DNA from: CAZYPH01 sp964649095
GTDB lineage: Bacteria > Bdellovibrionota > UBA1018 > UBA923
Assembly: GCA_964649095.1 (NCBI GenBank)
Contig: CAZYPH010000010.1
Span: forward strand, 1-35,204
Length of the DNA: 35,204 nucleotides
Direction of reading: 5' to 3'
The notes beneath the pieces were generated by a model that ran no database searches, was not told the origin of the DNA, and saw only the letters and a list, made by a program, of their open reading frames with translations. Positions 17,993-25,509 of this stretch are shown one piece after another; position 1 is the stretch's first letter; each line of letters begins with the position of its first letter. A program made the position numbers and the translations under genes.

Positions 17993-18104
17993 TTTCAATA
18001 CAAAAAAAGCCTTTAGAAACATCCTGTTTCGATACAAAAAAGCCTTTAGAAACATCCTGTTTCAATACAAAAAAGCCTTTAGAAACATCCTGTTTCTAAA
18101 GGCT
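17993..18104 (-). repeat. Three tandem 33-34-nt terminator-like repeats in the leader of the GAF-HD-GYP gene
   Basis: Units at 18001-18034, 18035-18067 and 18068-18096 are nearly identical. On the minus strand each carries a 6-bp hairpin GAAACA-GGA-TGTTTC, then TAAAGGC, then a run of 6-7 T. The gene start lies 22 nt after the last unit. Only the transcript-upstream copy has the full matching 5' arm. The pattern looks like repeated duplication of a terminator's 3' half. It may simply insulate the gene from rsmI, or may act as an attenuator. Confidence 0.85.
18066..18104 (-). terminator. Intrinsic terminator after rsmI / before GAF-HD-GYP
   Basis: A perfect 14-bp inverted repeat (18074-18087 with 18091-18104, 3-nt loop) followed on the minus strand by six T. 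It is 140 bp past the rsmI stop. The two downstream repeat units can offer competing 3' arms. Confidence 0.85.
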
Positions 18105-18244
18105 ACTTATTTATGAAGCTGAAGCGAAAATCATTTTCTCACAACCCTGCCCGTGGGCAATTAACGTTGTTAACGTCGGTGTTATCCATCCTTGGATATT
18201 AATTGAGCTCCACAACCACATCTTTAGGGTACGGCATGCTTAAG

Positions 18245-19234
18245 TTAAGTCAAGTCGCGGATGATAAATTCGTAAATCAATTTTCGATGCACTCGGAATT
18301 TTTTAGATAGTGATTTCGCAATATCTTTTGTGTGACCACCGGCAAGAACTGCCTGCCGCACTTCTTCTTGCTCGTCTGGAGTTAAAAAATCTTTTTGTGT
18401 TTCCACATCAATGGTCAATGTTTCTACAGCTGAAAAGTCTTGATGTTTTACTTGAGATTGTCGCGCTAACACCCCGAAAACAAACTCCCCCTTTATAGAG
18501 GTTCGATTTTGAAACTCCTCGGCCACTGTGCCACTAATGCCCCGCACCCACTCCTCATGTATCTTAGTCAACTCACGCGCGACGGCGACTTCACTGTGTG
18601 GCAAATTTTTTGCGACAATACTTAGTGCATTTTTTATGCGGTGCGGACTTTCAAAAAAAACATGCACAACGGGCACTAACTTAATCGTCTGCAAAACCTG
18701 TTCAACCTCACCCTTGGTTCTCGGAAAAAAACCATGAAATAAAAATTTTGGCGACTTTAAGCCACTACCCGAAAAAAAAGTAGCCACACTACTAGCTCCG
18801 GGAACCACTGTTACTGGGGTCTTCGCGACGATTGCTGCTTGCACGAGTTCATAACCCGGATCACTAATCGTGGGCATTCCGGCATCGGATACAAATACTA
18901 CGACTTCTTGTGCAACAAGACGCTCTGTCAATTTACGCAAAACATTTTCATTCGAGTGGTCGTGAAAACTAAGCACCTCGCAACCCAACTTAAGCTGCAC
19001 ATCAAACATCTCGACCAGTTGGCGTGCTCGACGTGTGTCTTCAGCATAGATCACATCAGCCTCACTTAATGCTCTCAGAGCGCGTAATGTAATATCTTCA
19101 AGATTGCCAATTGGTGTTGCAACTAGATACAAACCACCCTCTAAAGCAGCGCCAGCGCCTCGTTTTTTTGTAGTCTCGCCGACTACAACATTTTTACCGC
19201 GGTAGATCTTACCTAAATCAAACTTCATACTCAT
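18245..19234 (-). CDS. rsmI: 16S rRNA (cytidine-1402-2'-O)-methyltransferase
   Basis: A 329-residue RsmI of the tetrapyrrole-methylase fold, which 2'-O-methylates C1402 of 16S rRNA using SAM. Motifs are LYLVATPIGNLEDITLRAL, EDTRRARQL, SFHDHSNE, VSDAGMPTISDPGYELV and the GASSVATFFSGSGL loop. The C-terminal helical domain ends with a GGHTKDIAKSLSKKF DNA/RNA-binding-like helix. About 30 residues precede the core, so an internal start is possible. A TAGTAT box lies only about 6 nt before the ATG, which would make a nearly leaderless transcript. Divergent from the STAS gene with 28 bp between starts. Confidence 0.94.
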   Translation of the reverse strand: MSMKFDLGKIYRGKNVVVGETTKKRGAGAALEGGLYLVATPIGNLEDITLRALRALSEADVIYAEDTRRARQLVEMFDVQLKLGCEVLSFHDHSNENVLRKLTERLVAQEVVVFVSDAGMPTISDPGYELVQAAIVAKTPVTVVPGASSVATFFSGSGLKSPKFLFHGFFPRTKGEVEQVLQTIKLVPVVHVFFESPHRIKNALSIVAKNLPHSEVAVARELTKIHEEWVRGISGTVAEEFQNRTSIKGEFVFGVLARQSQVKHQDFSAVETLTIDVETQKDFLTPDEQEEVRQAVLAGGHTKDIAKSLSKKFRVHRKLIYEFIIRDLT

Positions 19235-19262
19235 TGGCCTATACTACAAAATTAGGAGCACT

Positions 19263-19712
19263 ATGCGTATGAAAACCCAACAACTTTCACAAAACGATAC
19301 ACTATTTGTAACCCTTGAAGGCCAAATCGACTTTGAAACTCAAGAACAAACACGACGCACGTTTCAAAAGATAGCAACAGACTCTAACCACCAAACCCAT
19401 ATTATTGATTTTGAGAAACTAGATTTTGTAGGCTCCTGCGGAATCAGTAATTTTTTAACAATGTTGATCGAGCATTACAAAATGGCCGTCGTAAAGCCCC
19501 ACTTTATTAATATCAAAAGTGAGTTCCGACGTTTGCTACAACACTATGATGCCAACAAAGTCCTACCATTATCCCGCGAATTGACAGATCAAACGGCATT
19601 TCTCTTAGACGACTCACAAGAGACCATTACGTCGGACGAAGTGATTATTCCGTTTACACACGAAACACTGATCACGCCGTTGCATGACGATCCATTCGAT
19701 CAAAACTCATAG
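19263..19712 (+). CDS. STAS-domain protein (anti-sigma-factor antagonist-like)
   Basis: A 149-residue protein whose first 110 residues form a STAS domain like SpoIIAA/RsbV: LFVTLEGQIDFETQEQTRRTF, then HIIDFEKLDFVGSCGISNFL. The usual DSSG or DSTG phosphorylation motif is GSCG (57-60), with the Asp lost and one Ser changed to Cys. Phospho-switching by a partner kinase may therefore be altered or lost. An acidic C-terminal tail of about 40 residues follows. AGGAG lies 6 nt before the ATG. No anti-sigma kinase (RsbW-like) lies nearby. The 3' end overlaps the convergent small membrane protein gene by 13 bp. Confidence 0.8.
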   Translation: MRMKTQQLSQNDTLFVTLEGQIDFETQEQTRRTFQKIATDSNHQTHIIDFEKLDFVGSCGISNFLTMLIEHYKMAVVKPHFINIKSEFRRLLQHYDANKVLPLSRELTDQTAFLLDDSQETITSDEVIIPFTHETLITPLHDDPFDQNS

Positions 19713-20209
19713 GTCAGAACCGGCATCCACAAAACAAGCCCCACAGGCTGACGTAGGGTATGCTGACTATCTAGAGGCTGCATCACAAGCATAGTGACCT
19801 GAGCAGGAGACTCGTTATAGTGGCCCAACTCACCACCAGTATCATAATCTTCAATCGAATCACTGGGCGCATTGGTATCTATCGGCATACGTGGACGGTA
19901 CGGTTGCTGAAAACGATTCAACGTAGTGTCTTCAGGTGTTGCAATAATATACGCCGCCAACAAGATACCAGCATAAAGCCCCGCACTGGCCCCCATAAAG
20001 GCATTACGCACCCCGCCCAAGCCAATAGCCGCGGTACCAGCCCCGATGATAAAACCGGCACCCGCACCATAGGCTGAGGTTTTAAAGAGCAGTTTTAGTT
20101 TTTTATCCATAGCGTGGCTAGGCCGACTCATAAAGATCGTTGCCATACAGAATGCAAGACCTAGGTATAAAAACTGGCGCAACAATGACGGTTTTTTTTT
20201 CGTACTCAT
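19700..20209 (-). CDS. Small exported protein with glycine-zipper membrane segment, unknown function
   Basis: A 169-residue protein with a signal peptide or N-terminal anchor (LFYLGLAFCMATIFMSRPSHA, roughly 12-33). A Gly/Ala-rich stretch GAGAGFIIGAGTAAIGLGG...GASAGLYAGILLAAYI of glycine-zipper type follows, then a hydrophilic tail that ends in alternating hydrophobic residues. No recognised catalytic motif. Its start overlaps the yraN stop by ATGA, so translation is coupled. Such glycine zippers occur in small envelope proteins, but no function is inferred. Confidence 0.75.
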   Translation of the reverse strand: MSTKKKPSLLRQFLYLGLAFCMATIFMSRPSHAMDKKLKLLFKTSAYGAGAGFIIGAGTAAIGLGGVRNAFMGASAGLYAGILLAAYIIATPEDTTLNRFQQPYRPRMPIDTNAPSDSIEDYDTGGELGHYNESPAQVTMLVMQPLDSQHTLRQPVGLVLWMPVLTYEF

Positions 20210-20610
20210 ACCCTTAAGGGTAAGGTGATATTCTTATAATGGTCAATCGCGTCTTTTTCTAACCACAAAACATCTAACCTAAATGGCATGCTGCAATATT
20301 GAGAATTACTATATATAAAAAAGTGAATAGACTTAACCAGTCTCGTTAATTTTTTATAACCGATACTGTAACGCAAATACGAACTTCGACCAAAACTGGA
20401 CCGCACTTCCACAAAAACTAATATGGATTTTGTAGGATCAAGAACAATCAAATCCAGCTCTCCCGCCGAACAATAGAAATTTCGCCGAACTAACGAATAA
20501 CCGTTCGACTGAAAATACCGCCAAGCACGCTCTTCGTTGTAACGCCCCTTTTCAAACGTATTTTTAAAGCGCGCAGCGCGGGGTTGGAATTGGACAATTT
20601 TTTTTTCCAT
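20206..20610 (-). CDS. yraN: YraN-family UPF0102 endonuclease-like protein
   Basis: A 134-residue member of UPF0102, a PD-(D/E)XK-type nuclease fold. The conserved core is seen: NEERAWRYFQSNGYSLVRRNFYCSAGELDLIVLD (catalytic Glu and Asp), then VFVEVRSS in place of the common VEVK. The cellular role is still unclear in the family. It lies 5 bp downstream of rnhB, the usual neighbour in many genomes, and overlaps the following gene by 4 nt. Part of the rnhB-yraN operon. Confidence 0.92.
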   Translation of the reverse strand: MEKKIVQFQPRAARFKNTFEKGRYNEERAWRYFQSNGYSLVRRNFYCSAGELDLIVLDPTKSILVFVEVRSSFGRSSYLRYSIGYKKLTRLVKSIHFFIYSNSQYCSMPFRLDVLWLEKDAIDHYKNITLPLRV

Positions 20611-20615
20611 TCCAT

Positions 20616-21500
20616 CTATAGCTGCAAATCTTTGACCATCGTAGCAACGGGTTCAAACGTTTTACGATGCAAGCGGCAGGGCCCGAAGTCTTGTAATTGT
20701 TTCAGATGCTTCTGGGTAGAATACCCTTTGTGCACTTCAAAATAATAATTAGGAAAGTGGCCCGCCACATGAGCCATCCAAGCATCACGAACTACTTTTG
20801 CTACAATACTTGCCGCCGCAATCGAACGCGAATGGCTGTCTCCTTTGACAATAGTCTGTACGTGCGCTGGGGCCACTGTAGTGCCCTCCACACGGTTCTT
20901 ATGGTCCGTTGTAGTGGGACGTAAAAAATTATCAAATCCAAAACACTGAACCTGCAACGAGCGCACATTCAAAACCTCGACCGCAAATGAACTATCCAAA
21001 AAAGAAACAAAACCATCATCGCGATACAGCTCCGACACGGCCTTCGGCGCGGGAGGCTCTGGATAAAAAAAGCGCTTATCAAACGGATCAAACGTGCCGT
21101 CTACCAAAACAGCCCAAGACGATGATTTGTTTGTTGCAATCAGGCAATCAATGGAACGACGCATCGCAGCCAGCGAGGCGCGTAGAATATTGTACGCATC
21201 AATTTCGGCAACAGAAGCAAACGCCAACGACACCAAACACTGCTGCAAAATAGACTGACACAATACTAGTCGTTTTTTGGGGGTAATTTTTTTTGAATCA
21301 TCTAATGCCAAGAACCACTCTGGGGGCTCAGTCGAAAACAATACTTTCTCTGGGATAATAACTGAAGCGGCTACTACCGGCCCTGCAATACAGCCTCTAC
21401 CTACTTCATCGACGCCCATACAATATTCAAAAGCGTTTGTTTGAGCACCATTCGACGGCTGCAACATGCGGCGTTCAAATTCAATTTGATCGACGACCAT
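20616..21500 (-). CDS. rnhB: Ribonuclease HII with large internal insertion
   Basis: A 294-residue RNase HII that removes RNA primers and ribonucleotides from DNA. The DEDD metal ligands are present: Asp31 and Glu32 in GVDEVGRG, Asp134 in VDGTFD, and Asp239 in AKVVRDAWM. The QTIVKGD, SIAAASIVAKV and HKGYSTQKH motifs and HRKTFEPV also fit. Typical enzymes are about 200 residues. Here about 70 residues (roughly 140-210) are inserted between VDG and the VQTIVKGD strand, in addition to an N-terminal extension. The ATG at 21500 is chosen; the frame to 21563 would start inside the rplS terminator. Confidence 0.94.
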   Translation of the reverse strand: MVVDQIEFERRMLQPSNGAQTNAFEYCMGVDEVGRGCIAGPVVAASVIIPEKVLFSTEPPEWFLALDDSKKITPKKRLVLCQSILQQCLVSLAFASVAEIDAYNILRASLAAMRRSIDCLIATNKSSSWAVLVDGTFDPFDKRFFYPEPPAPKAVSELYRDDGFVSFLDSSFAVEVLNVRSLQVQCFGFDNFLRPTTTDHKNRVEGTTVAPAHVQTIVKGDSHSRSIAAASIVAKVVRDAWMAHVAGHFPNYYFEVHKGYSTQKHLKQLQDFGPCRLHRKTFEPVATMVKDLQL

Positions 21501-21529
21501 AACCCCCACACCATCCCACTCTACGTTTG

Positions 21530-21571
21530 CAAAAATAAAAAAGGCGTGTTTGCAAAAATACAAACACGCCT
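21530..21571 (-). terminator. Intrinsic terminator of rplS
   Basis: An inverted repeat GGCGTGTTTG (21543-21552) with CAAACACGCC (21561-21570), 8-nt loop, followed by a T-rich run on the minus strand. It lies about 30 bp after the rplS stop and partly separates rplS from rnhB. Confidence 0.92.
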
Positions 21572-21601
21572 TCTATTAAGATTAAATCAATGGATTCTAA
21601 A

Positions 21602-22069
21602 TTATACAGACTTGCTCGGTTTGATGCGTGCTGCTTTACCTTTTAGGTCACGAACATAATACAATTTACTGCGACGCACTTCACCACGAGACACAACCTC
21701 TACTTTTGAAAATAAAGAACTATGTAGTGGGAACACACGCTCAACACCAACACCGTGAGCAATTTTTCTCACAGTAAAAGTGCGACTTAAACCCCGACGA
21801 TTCATAGCAATAACAACGCCTTCAAAAATCTGAATACGCTCTTTTTCACCCTCTTTAATTTTTGCGTGCACTTTTACAGTGTCACCAACAGCAAACTCCG
21901 CTGCAGCATCTTTTTTCATGTTCGCAGATTCAATGTCCGCCAACAAGACAGCTGCGCTGCGTCGTTTTGCCACGCGCGCTGTGCCAGCCGCACCTGAGGT
22001 CTTAGCTGCTGATTTACTTGTTTTTTTTGTTTGAGTCGTCTCTTGTGAATTTCCAGTCTGAACGGCCAT
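21602..22069 (-). CDS. rplS: 50S ribosomal protein bL19 with N-terminal extension
   Basis: A 155-residue bL19, at the 30S-50S interface of the ribosome. The conserved body starts near residue 60: [30 protein letters not shown], then [23 protein letters not shown] and [19 protein letters not shown]. Typical bL19 is about 115 residues. Here roughly 40 extra residues, rich in Ser, Thr, Ala and Lys, come first. The start ATG has a strong GAGGAA 6 nt upstream, so the extension is probably translated. It has its own terminator, then rnhB and yraN. The usual rpsP-rimM-trmD genes are not upstream; instead a divergent gene begins. Confidence 0.96.
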   Translation of the reverse strand: MAVQTGNSQETTQTKKTSKSAAKTSGAAGTARVAKRRSAAVLLADIESANMKKDAAAEFAVGDTVKVHAKIKEGEKERIQIFEGVVIAMNRRGLSRTFTVRKIAHGVGVERVFPLHSSLFSKVEVVSRGEVRRSKLYYVRDLKGKAARIKPSKSV

Positions 22070-22195
22070 GGCATTTCCTCTTCTCTATGAATAAAGCAAA
22101 AATTTAGTCTGAACGTATATCTAAGATATCCAAAGATTCCAATTAGATTTTAAGCACCCACCCGAACCTGATAAATTACCTTTAATTGATTTTAT

Positions 22196-23788
22196 ATGTC
22201 GGATATAGTGTGGGGCGTGTTTTCTGTTAACCTAATTCGTACTAAGGCCCCATTTCTACGACTTTATTCCACAATCGCTCTCCTGACTTTACTTTCCATC
22301 GGTAATTATTCGGTATGGTCTCAAACGACACCCTTCCCACCTTCGGTTAGGCGGTGGATGAAATATGAGCAATTTCAAAATGACCGTGTCGTTTATGATG
22401 GCTCCAACATGGCGCCTATCGATGTGTCCGCCGTAACCCCTTACTACTTGCCCGAGAGCGCCCACTACTTTCCACTTCGATCAATATGGGTACCAGCCAG
22501 CGTAGCTAATTCGTACCACGTACCCCACCCACCCCAAGGCGCCTCCACATCGACTCATTACCGGGCTGTCATGACTCGGCGGCATGCTGGGCGAGATTAT
22601 GTGCGTTTTTTAGTGCACCCTCAAAGCGAACAACTCTACCATGACTTGCTGGCCGCGCAGACGCCGACGTCGCGCCAGCTCGGCCTATTTGATGGCGACC
22701 CACTAGAAGGCACACCGACGTCGTCCATACGAACCCTATTGGTGCGACGCCCCTCGCAACCCGACCAGCCCCTATTTTTTGTAAAACTCTCGTTAGACGC
22801 GACTATTTCAGGCTTAAACCGCACAATTACGGGCAATGAGGTGGTCAGTAGCATCGGCCAATACGCATACTGGCAAGCATTGGAACCCCTGTTAAAGTCC
22901 CCATTAATGGCCATACCTGAAGTTTTGTCCTTCATACCGGCACAGAGTGACCAGGGAGGCCAAATTATTCGCCTCATCCCGCCCGATGTCCAAGCAGGAC
23001 GGACGACCCTCATCCCACTATTCTCACTACACCATCGAGAAAACGCTCATGGCGAAATGCTGGTGCAGCAACTGGCGCGAGCCCATAGTATTCGGCCCGA
23101 GCAATTTGTAGTGCGCTACATTATAAAACCGTTCATTCAAGCGTGGACGCGCTGGGTTTTACTCGCCAATTTAACGTTTGAGGGCCATGCCCAGAATTTA
23201 TTATTAGAAGCGCAGCCAAACTTAAGCGATTTTGGTGGGGCCTTAAGAGCCACTGGACGGCTCTTTATTCGCGATCTCGACAGCCTTTCGATTAACACCA
23301 TCGATCCGATTTTTTTACCGCAAGCCAGAGACATCCTAAGATCACTACCAATGCGCACTAATTTTGCGACAGATTACGATCAAAGTCCGCAGCAGGTTTT
23401 GGAAGCAGAACGCACGACTGTGATTTTTATGATAGCTTATTTAAGGTTTCTAGATACGCAATTAGAACTGCCATTACGAAAACTTCGTGGAAGCTCTGGA
23501 CGTTTTCACGGTACCCTTGTGCGCGCCTTTTACACCGTAGTTACGCGCGAACTTGAACAGGTCGCTCGTATGATGACGCAAGAACCACGAGATCCCCTTT
23601 CTGTGGGAAACGATGGTGTTACCCATGCCGCACTTAGTAAAGAGCCTATTTTTATACCATCGCCCGGCGCACTTGCTGACATGCCAGAAGCTATTCCAGT
23701 GGTGTTAAATTCCATTCGACACCGCGTCAATCGCCCAACACATCGTTCGTTCACAGACTTATGCAGTGACACGCTCACGAAGAAATAA
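22196..23788 (+). CDS. Exported NIS (IucA/IucC-type) siderophore-synthetase-like protein
   Basis: A 530-residue protein. Residues 20-43 look like a Sec signal peptide (LRLYSTIALLTLLSIG...VWSQ). The rest carries, in the order of NIS synthetases, the ATP-binding S-x-R-T (SSIRT 176-180), Lys197 in FFVKLSL, Arg209 in SGLNRT, Glu329/His331/Gln333/Asn334 in FEGHAQN, and Arg359-Asp360 in FIRDLDS. NIS enzymes use ATP to join carboxylates to amines or alcohols in siderophores and are cytoplasmic, so a signal peptide is odd. No siderophore transporter or second NIS gene is nearby. The ribosome site is weak, and GTG starts lie a few codons in. The following membrane gene starts 12 bp after this stop. 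The fold call is good; the substrate and location are inference. Confidence 0.65.
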   Translation: MSDIVWGVFSVNLIRTKAPFLRLYSTIALLTLLSIGNYSVWSQTTPFPPSVRRWMKYEQFQNDRVVYDGSNMAPIDVSAVTPYYLPESAHYFPLRSIWVPASVANSYHVPHPPQGASTSTHYRAVMTRRHAGRDYVRFLVHPQSEQLYHDLLAAQTPTSRQLGLFDGDPLEGTPTSSIRTLLVRRPSQPDQPLFFVKLSLDATISGLNRTITGNEVVSSIGQYAYWQALEPLLKSPLMAIPEVLSFIPAQSDQGGQIIRLIPPDVQAGRTTLIPLFSLHHRENAHGEMLVQQLARAHSIRPEQFVVRYIIKPFIQAWTRWVLLANLTFEGHAQNLLLEAQPNLSDFGGALRATGRLFIRDLDSLSINTIDPIFLPQARDILRSLPMRTNFATDYDQSPQQVLEAERTTVIFMIAYLRFLDTQLELPLRKLRGSSGRFHGTLVRAFYTVVTRELEQVARMMTQEPRDPLSVGNDGVTHAALSKEPIFIPSPGALADMPEAIPVVLNSIRHRVNRPTHRSFTDLCSDTLTKK

Positions 23789-23800
23789 TATTTTTTTGAC

Positions 23801-25507
23801 ATGCAAGGCACGTTGAAATTCGGCTACCGATTTCTAGGGATATTGTGGTTTATCTATATAGCCATTTTTTTTGCGGGGGGCATAACCCAACATATTTTTA
23901 GAGTGGTTGCCGCCGGATCAGTGCTGTTTGGTACCTTTATACTAATTAATAAACAATCCAGTTGGTTTTACGCGGTGTTGGAACGCACTCTACAGACCTA
24001 TCTAGCGCGAAAGAGTGTGCGATGGTTGATTGTGTTATTAGGTTTTTTTATATTCGGTAGTGTTACGTTGGGACTTGTTTTGGACTACGAGGCTCTCAAC
24101 GGCACGTTGTGGGACCTCGCCCAATATATTGCTGGCGTGGAGTCTTTTGTAAGGACAAGTAAACCTGAATACCACTTTCCTGGTGATGTCGCGAACTACT
24201 TCAATGTACACAGCTCGCTTTCTATATATATTTTAAAATATATATATATTTTTAAAAATTCGGCGTGGATTCTACTAATTTGGCAAGGTGTCCACCTGTG
24301 TGTACCCGCGATTGTTTTTTCCGTCGCAGCCCGAGGGTTTTATACAACGTCTGCGCAAAACACGACGAGTGCATGGCCAACCACCCCATTTATTTTCGCC
24401 AGTTTGGGTTTTATAGCCTGGGTGAGTTCACCCGTATTTTTAGGGCAACGTTTCTGGCCGTATATTTTTCATATCGGCGGGGTCACATTACTGAGTCTAG
24501 CCTATTACTGCTACGCAGAGCGACGTTACGTCTTTTGGGCCATAACATTACTGTTGCTGCCGATTGAAAAAGAAGACTTTGGCGTCATTAGCTTTGCCTT
24601 CGCATTGGTTGGCTTGGTTGATGCCATTTTCTCAAGACCCATCAAAAGTCGAACACTGTTACTTGGGTTGCTGTCGGTCGTTATCATGGCATTCTCGGCC
24701 TATTACGTAAGCACGTATGGAGGCAATATAACCAATAGCGATGCCTTTTCGGCGCGTTTTGGGGCGATTGCGTCGAATCCAAAAGATTTTATATGGCGGT
24801 GTTTGCGAGAACCGCAATTGGTTATGCGATTATTGTGGCGGCCTGAAGCGTTATACTACTGGAGTTTTTTTATCGTAGCGACCGGACTGTGGTCACACCG
24901 CCGTTGCCTGAACTGGCATACTTGGAAATTCTTCATACCCGTCGCCCCAGTACTCTTTTTTAATAGCGTGGCCGCTATAGGACCCATGCAGCTCTTTAAA
25001 GACCATTACGCTCTACCTATCGCCGTAGGCACTGTCGCTACTTTGGTATTTGGGACGTGGAAAGTATGGATCAAGCACTACAAACCATCTCAAGCGATTG
25101 TGTTTATGTTTTCCACAGCCGTTTTACCCATGCTGTGGACCCACCAGAGCCCCTTCCGCAATTTAAAAGAAGCGGCTCTGTTGTATCAACAACGCACAAC
25201 CGAGCGCGCCATTATACAGGCCGTACAAAAAAAAAATAAAACAAAACCAAAACTTTTTATCTGTTGCGAGGAACGTCTATGCACCAACTTGATGGACTAC
25301 GCTCAAGACCGCTTAATGACCGCCAACCGTTGCGTCGAAGGTTCGAAGATACTCACAAAATATCAAGCCATGAAACCAGTTTTCATAATACATACAGAAA
25401 ATAATATATATAATACTTTAAAACCTAATTTAGAATTACCGCACTTTGCATTACCAACTAGCTGGTCGTTAGAAACGCCACTGATTCGAGTAAGCTCGAT
25501 GGAGTAA
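23801..25507 (+). CDS. DUF2079-type polytopic membrane protein
   Basis: A 568-residue protein with about ten transmembrane segments and a C-terminal soluble part from about 480. The pattern matches DUF2079 (GT-C-like): LWDLAQYIAG near 105, FNVHSSLSIYILKYI near 145, LLLPIEKEDFG near 268 and KDHYALPIAVG near 403. GT-C enzymes use lipid-linked sugars, but no reaction is known for DUF2079. It begins 12 bp after the NIS-like gene on the same strand, so the two probably form an operon. The coding sequence around 24223-24253 is an almost pure AT palindrome that reads as alternating Tyr/Ile codons. No terminator is obvious before the convergent pepP. Confidence 0.75.
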   Translation: MQGTLKFGYRFLGILWFIYIAIFFAGGITQHIFRVVAAGSVLFGTFILINKQSSWFYAVLERTLQTYLARKSVRWLIVLLGFFIFGSVTLGLVLDYEALNGTLWDLAQYIAGVESFVRTSKPEYHFPGDVANYFNVHSSLSIYILKYIYIFKNSAWILLIWQGVHLCVPAIVFSVAARGFYTTSAQNTTSAWPTTPFIFASLGFIAWVSSPVFLGQRFWPYIFHIGGVTLLSLAYYCYAERRYVFWAITLLLLPIEKEDFGVISFAFALVGLVDAIFSRPIKSRTLLLGLLSVVIMAFSAYYVSTYGGNITNSDAFSARFGAIASNPKDFIWRCLREPQLVMRLLWRPEALYYWSFFIVATGLWSHRRCLNWHTWKFFIPVAPVLFFNSVAAIGPMQLFKDHYALPIAVGTVATLVFGTWKVWIKHYKPSQAIVFMFSTAVLPMLWTHQSPFRNLKEAALLYQQRTTERAIIQAVQKKNKTKPKLFICCEERLCTNLMDYAQDRLMTANRCVEGSKILTKYQAMKPVFIIHTENNIYNTLKPNLELPHFALPTSWSLETPLIRVSSME

Positions 25508-25509
25508 AT

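Noticed and set aside
18001..18104. CRISPR array or extra N-terminal coding in the HD-GYP gene
   Set aside because: The repeats have no spacers and end in T-runs. The open frame through them lacks a ribosome site, while a good one precedes 17978.
24223..24253. AT-palindrome as a replication origin element
   Set aside because: It lies inside a membrane-protein coding region and no DnaA-box cluster or dnaA gene is near.
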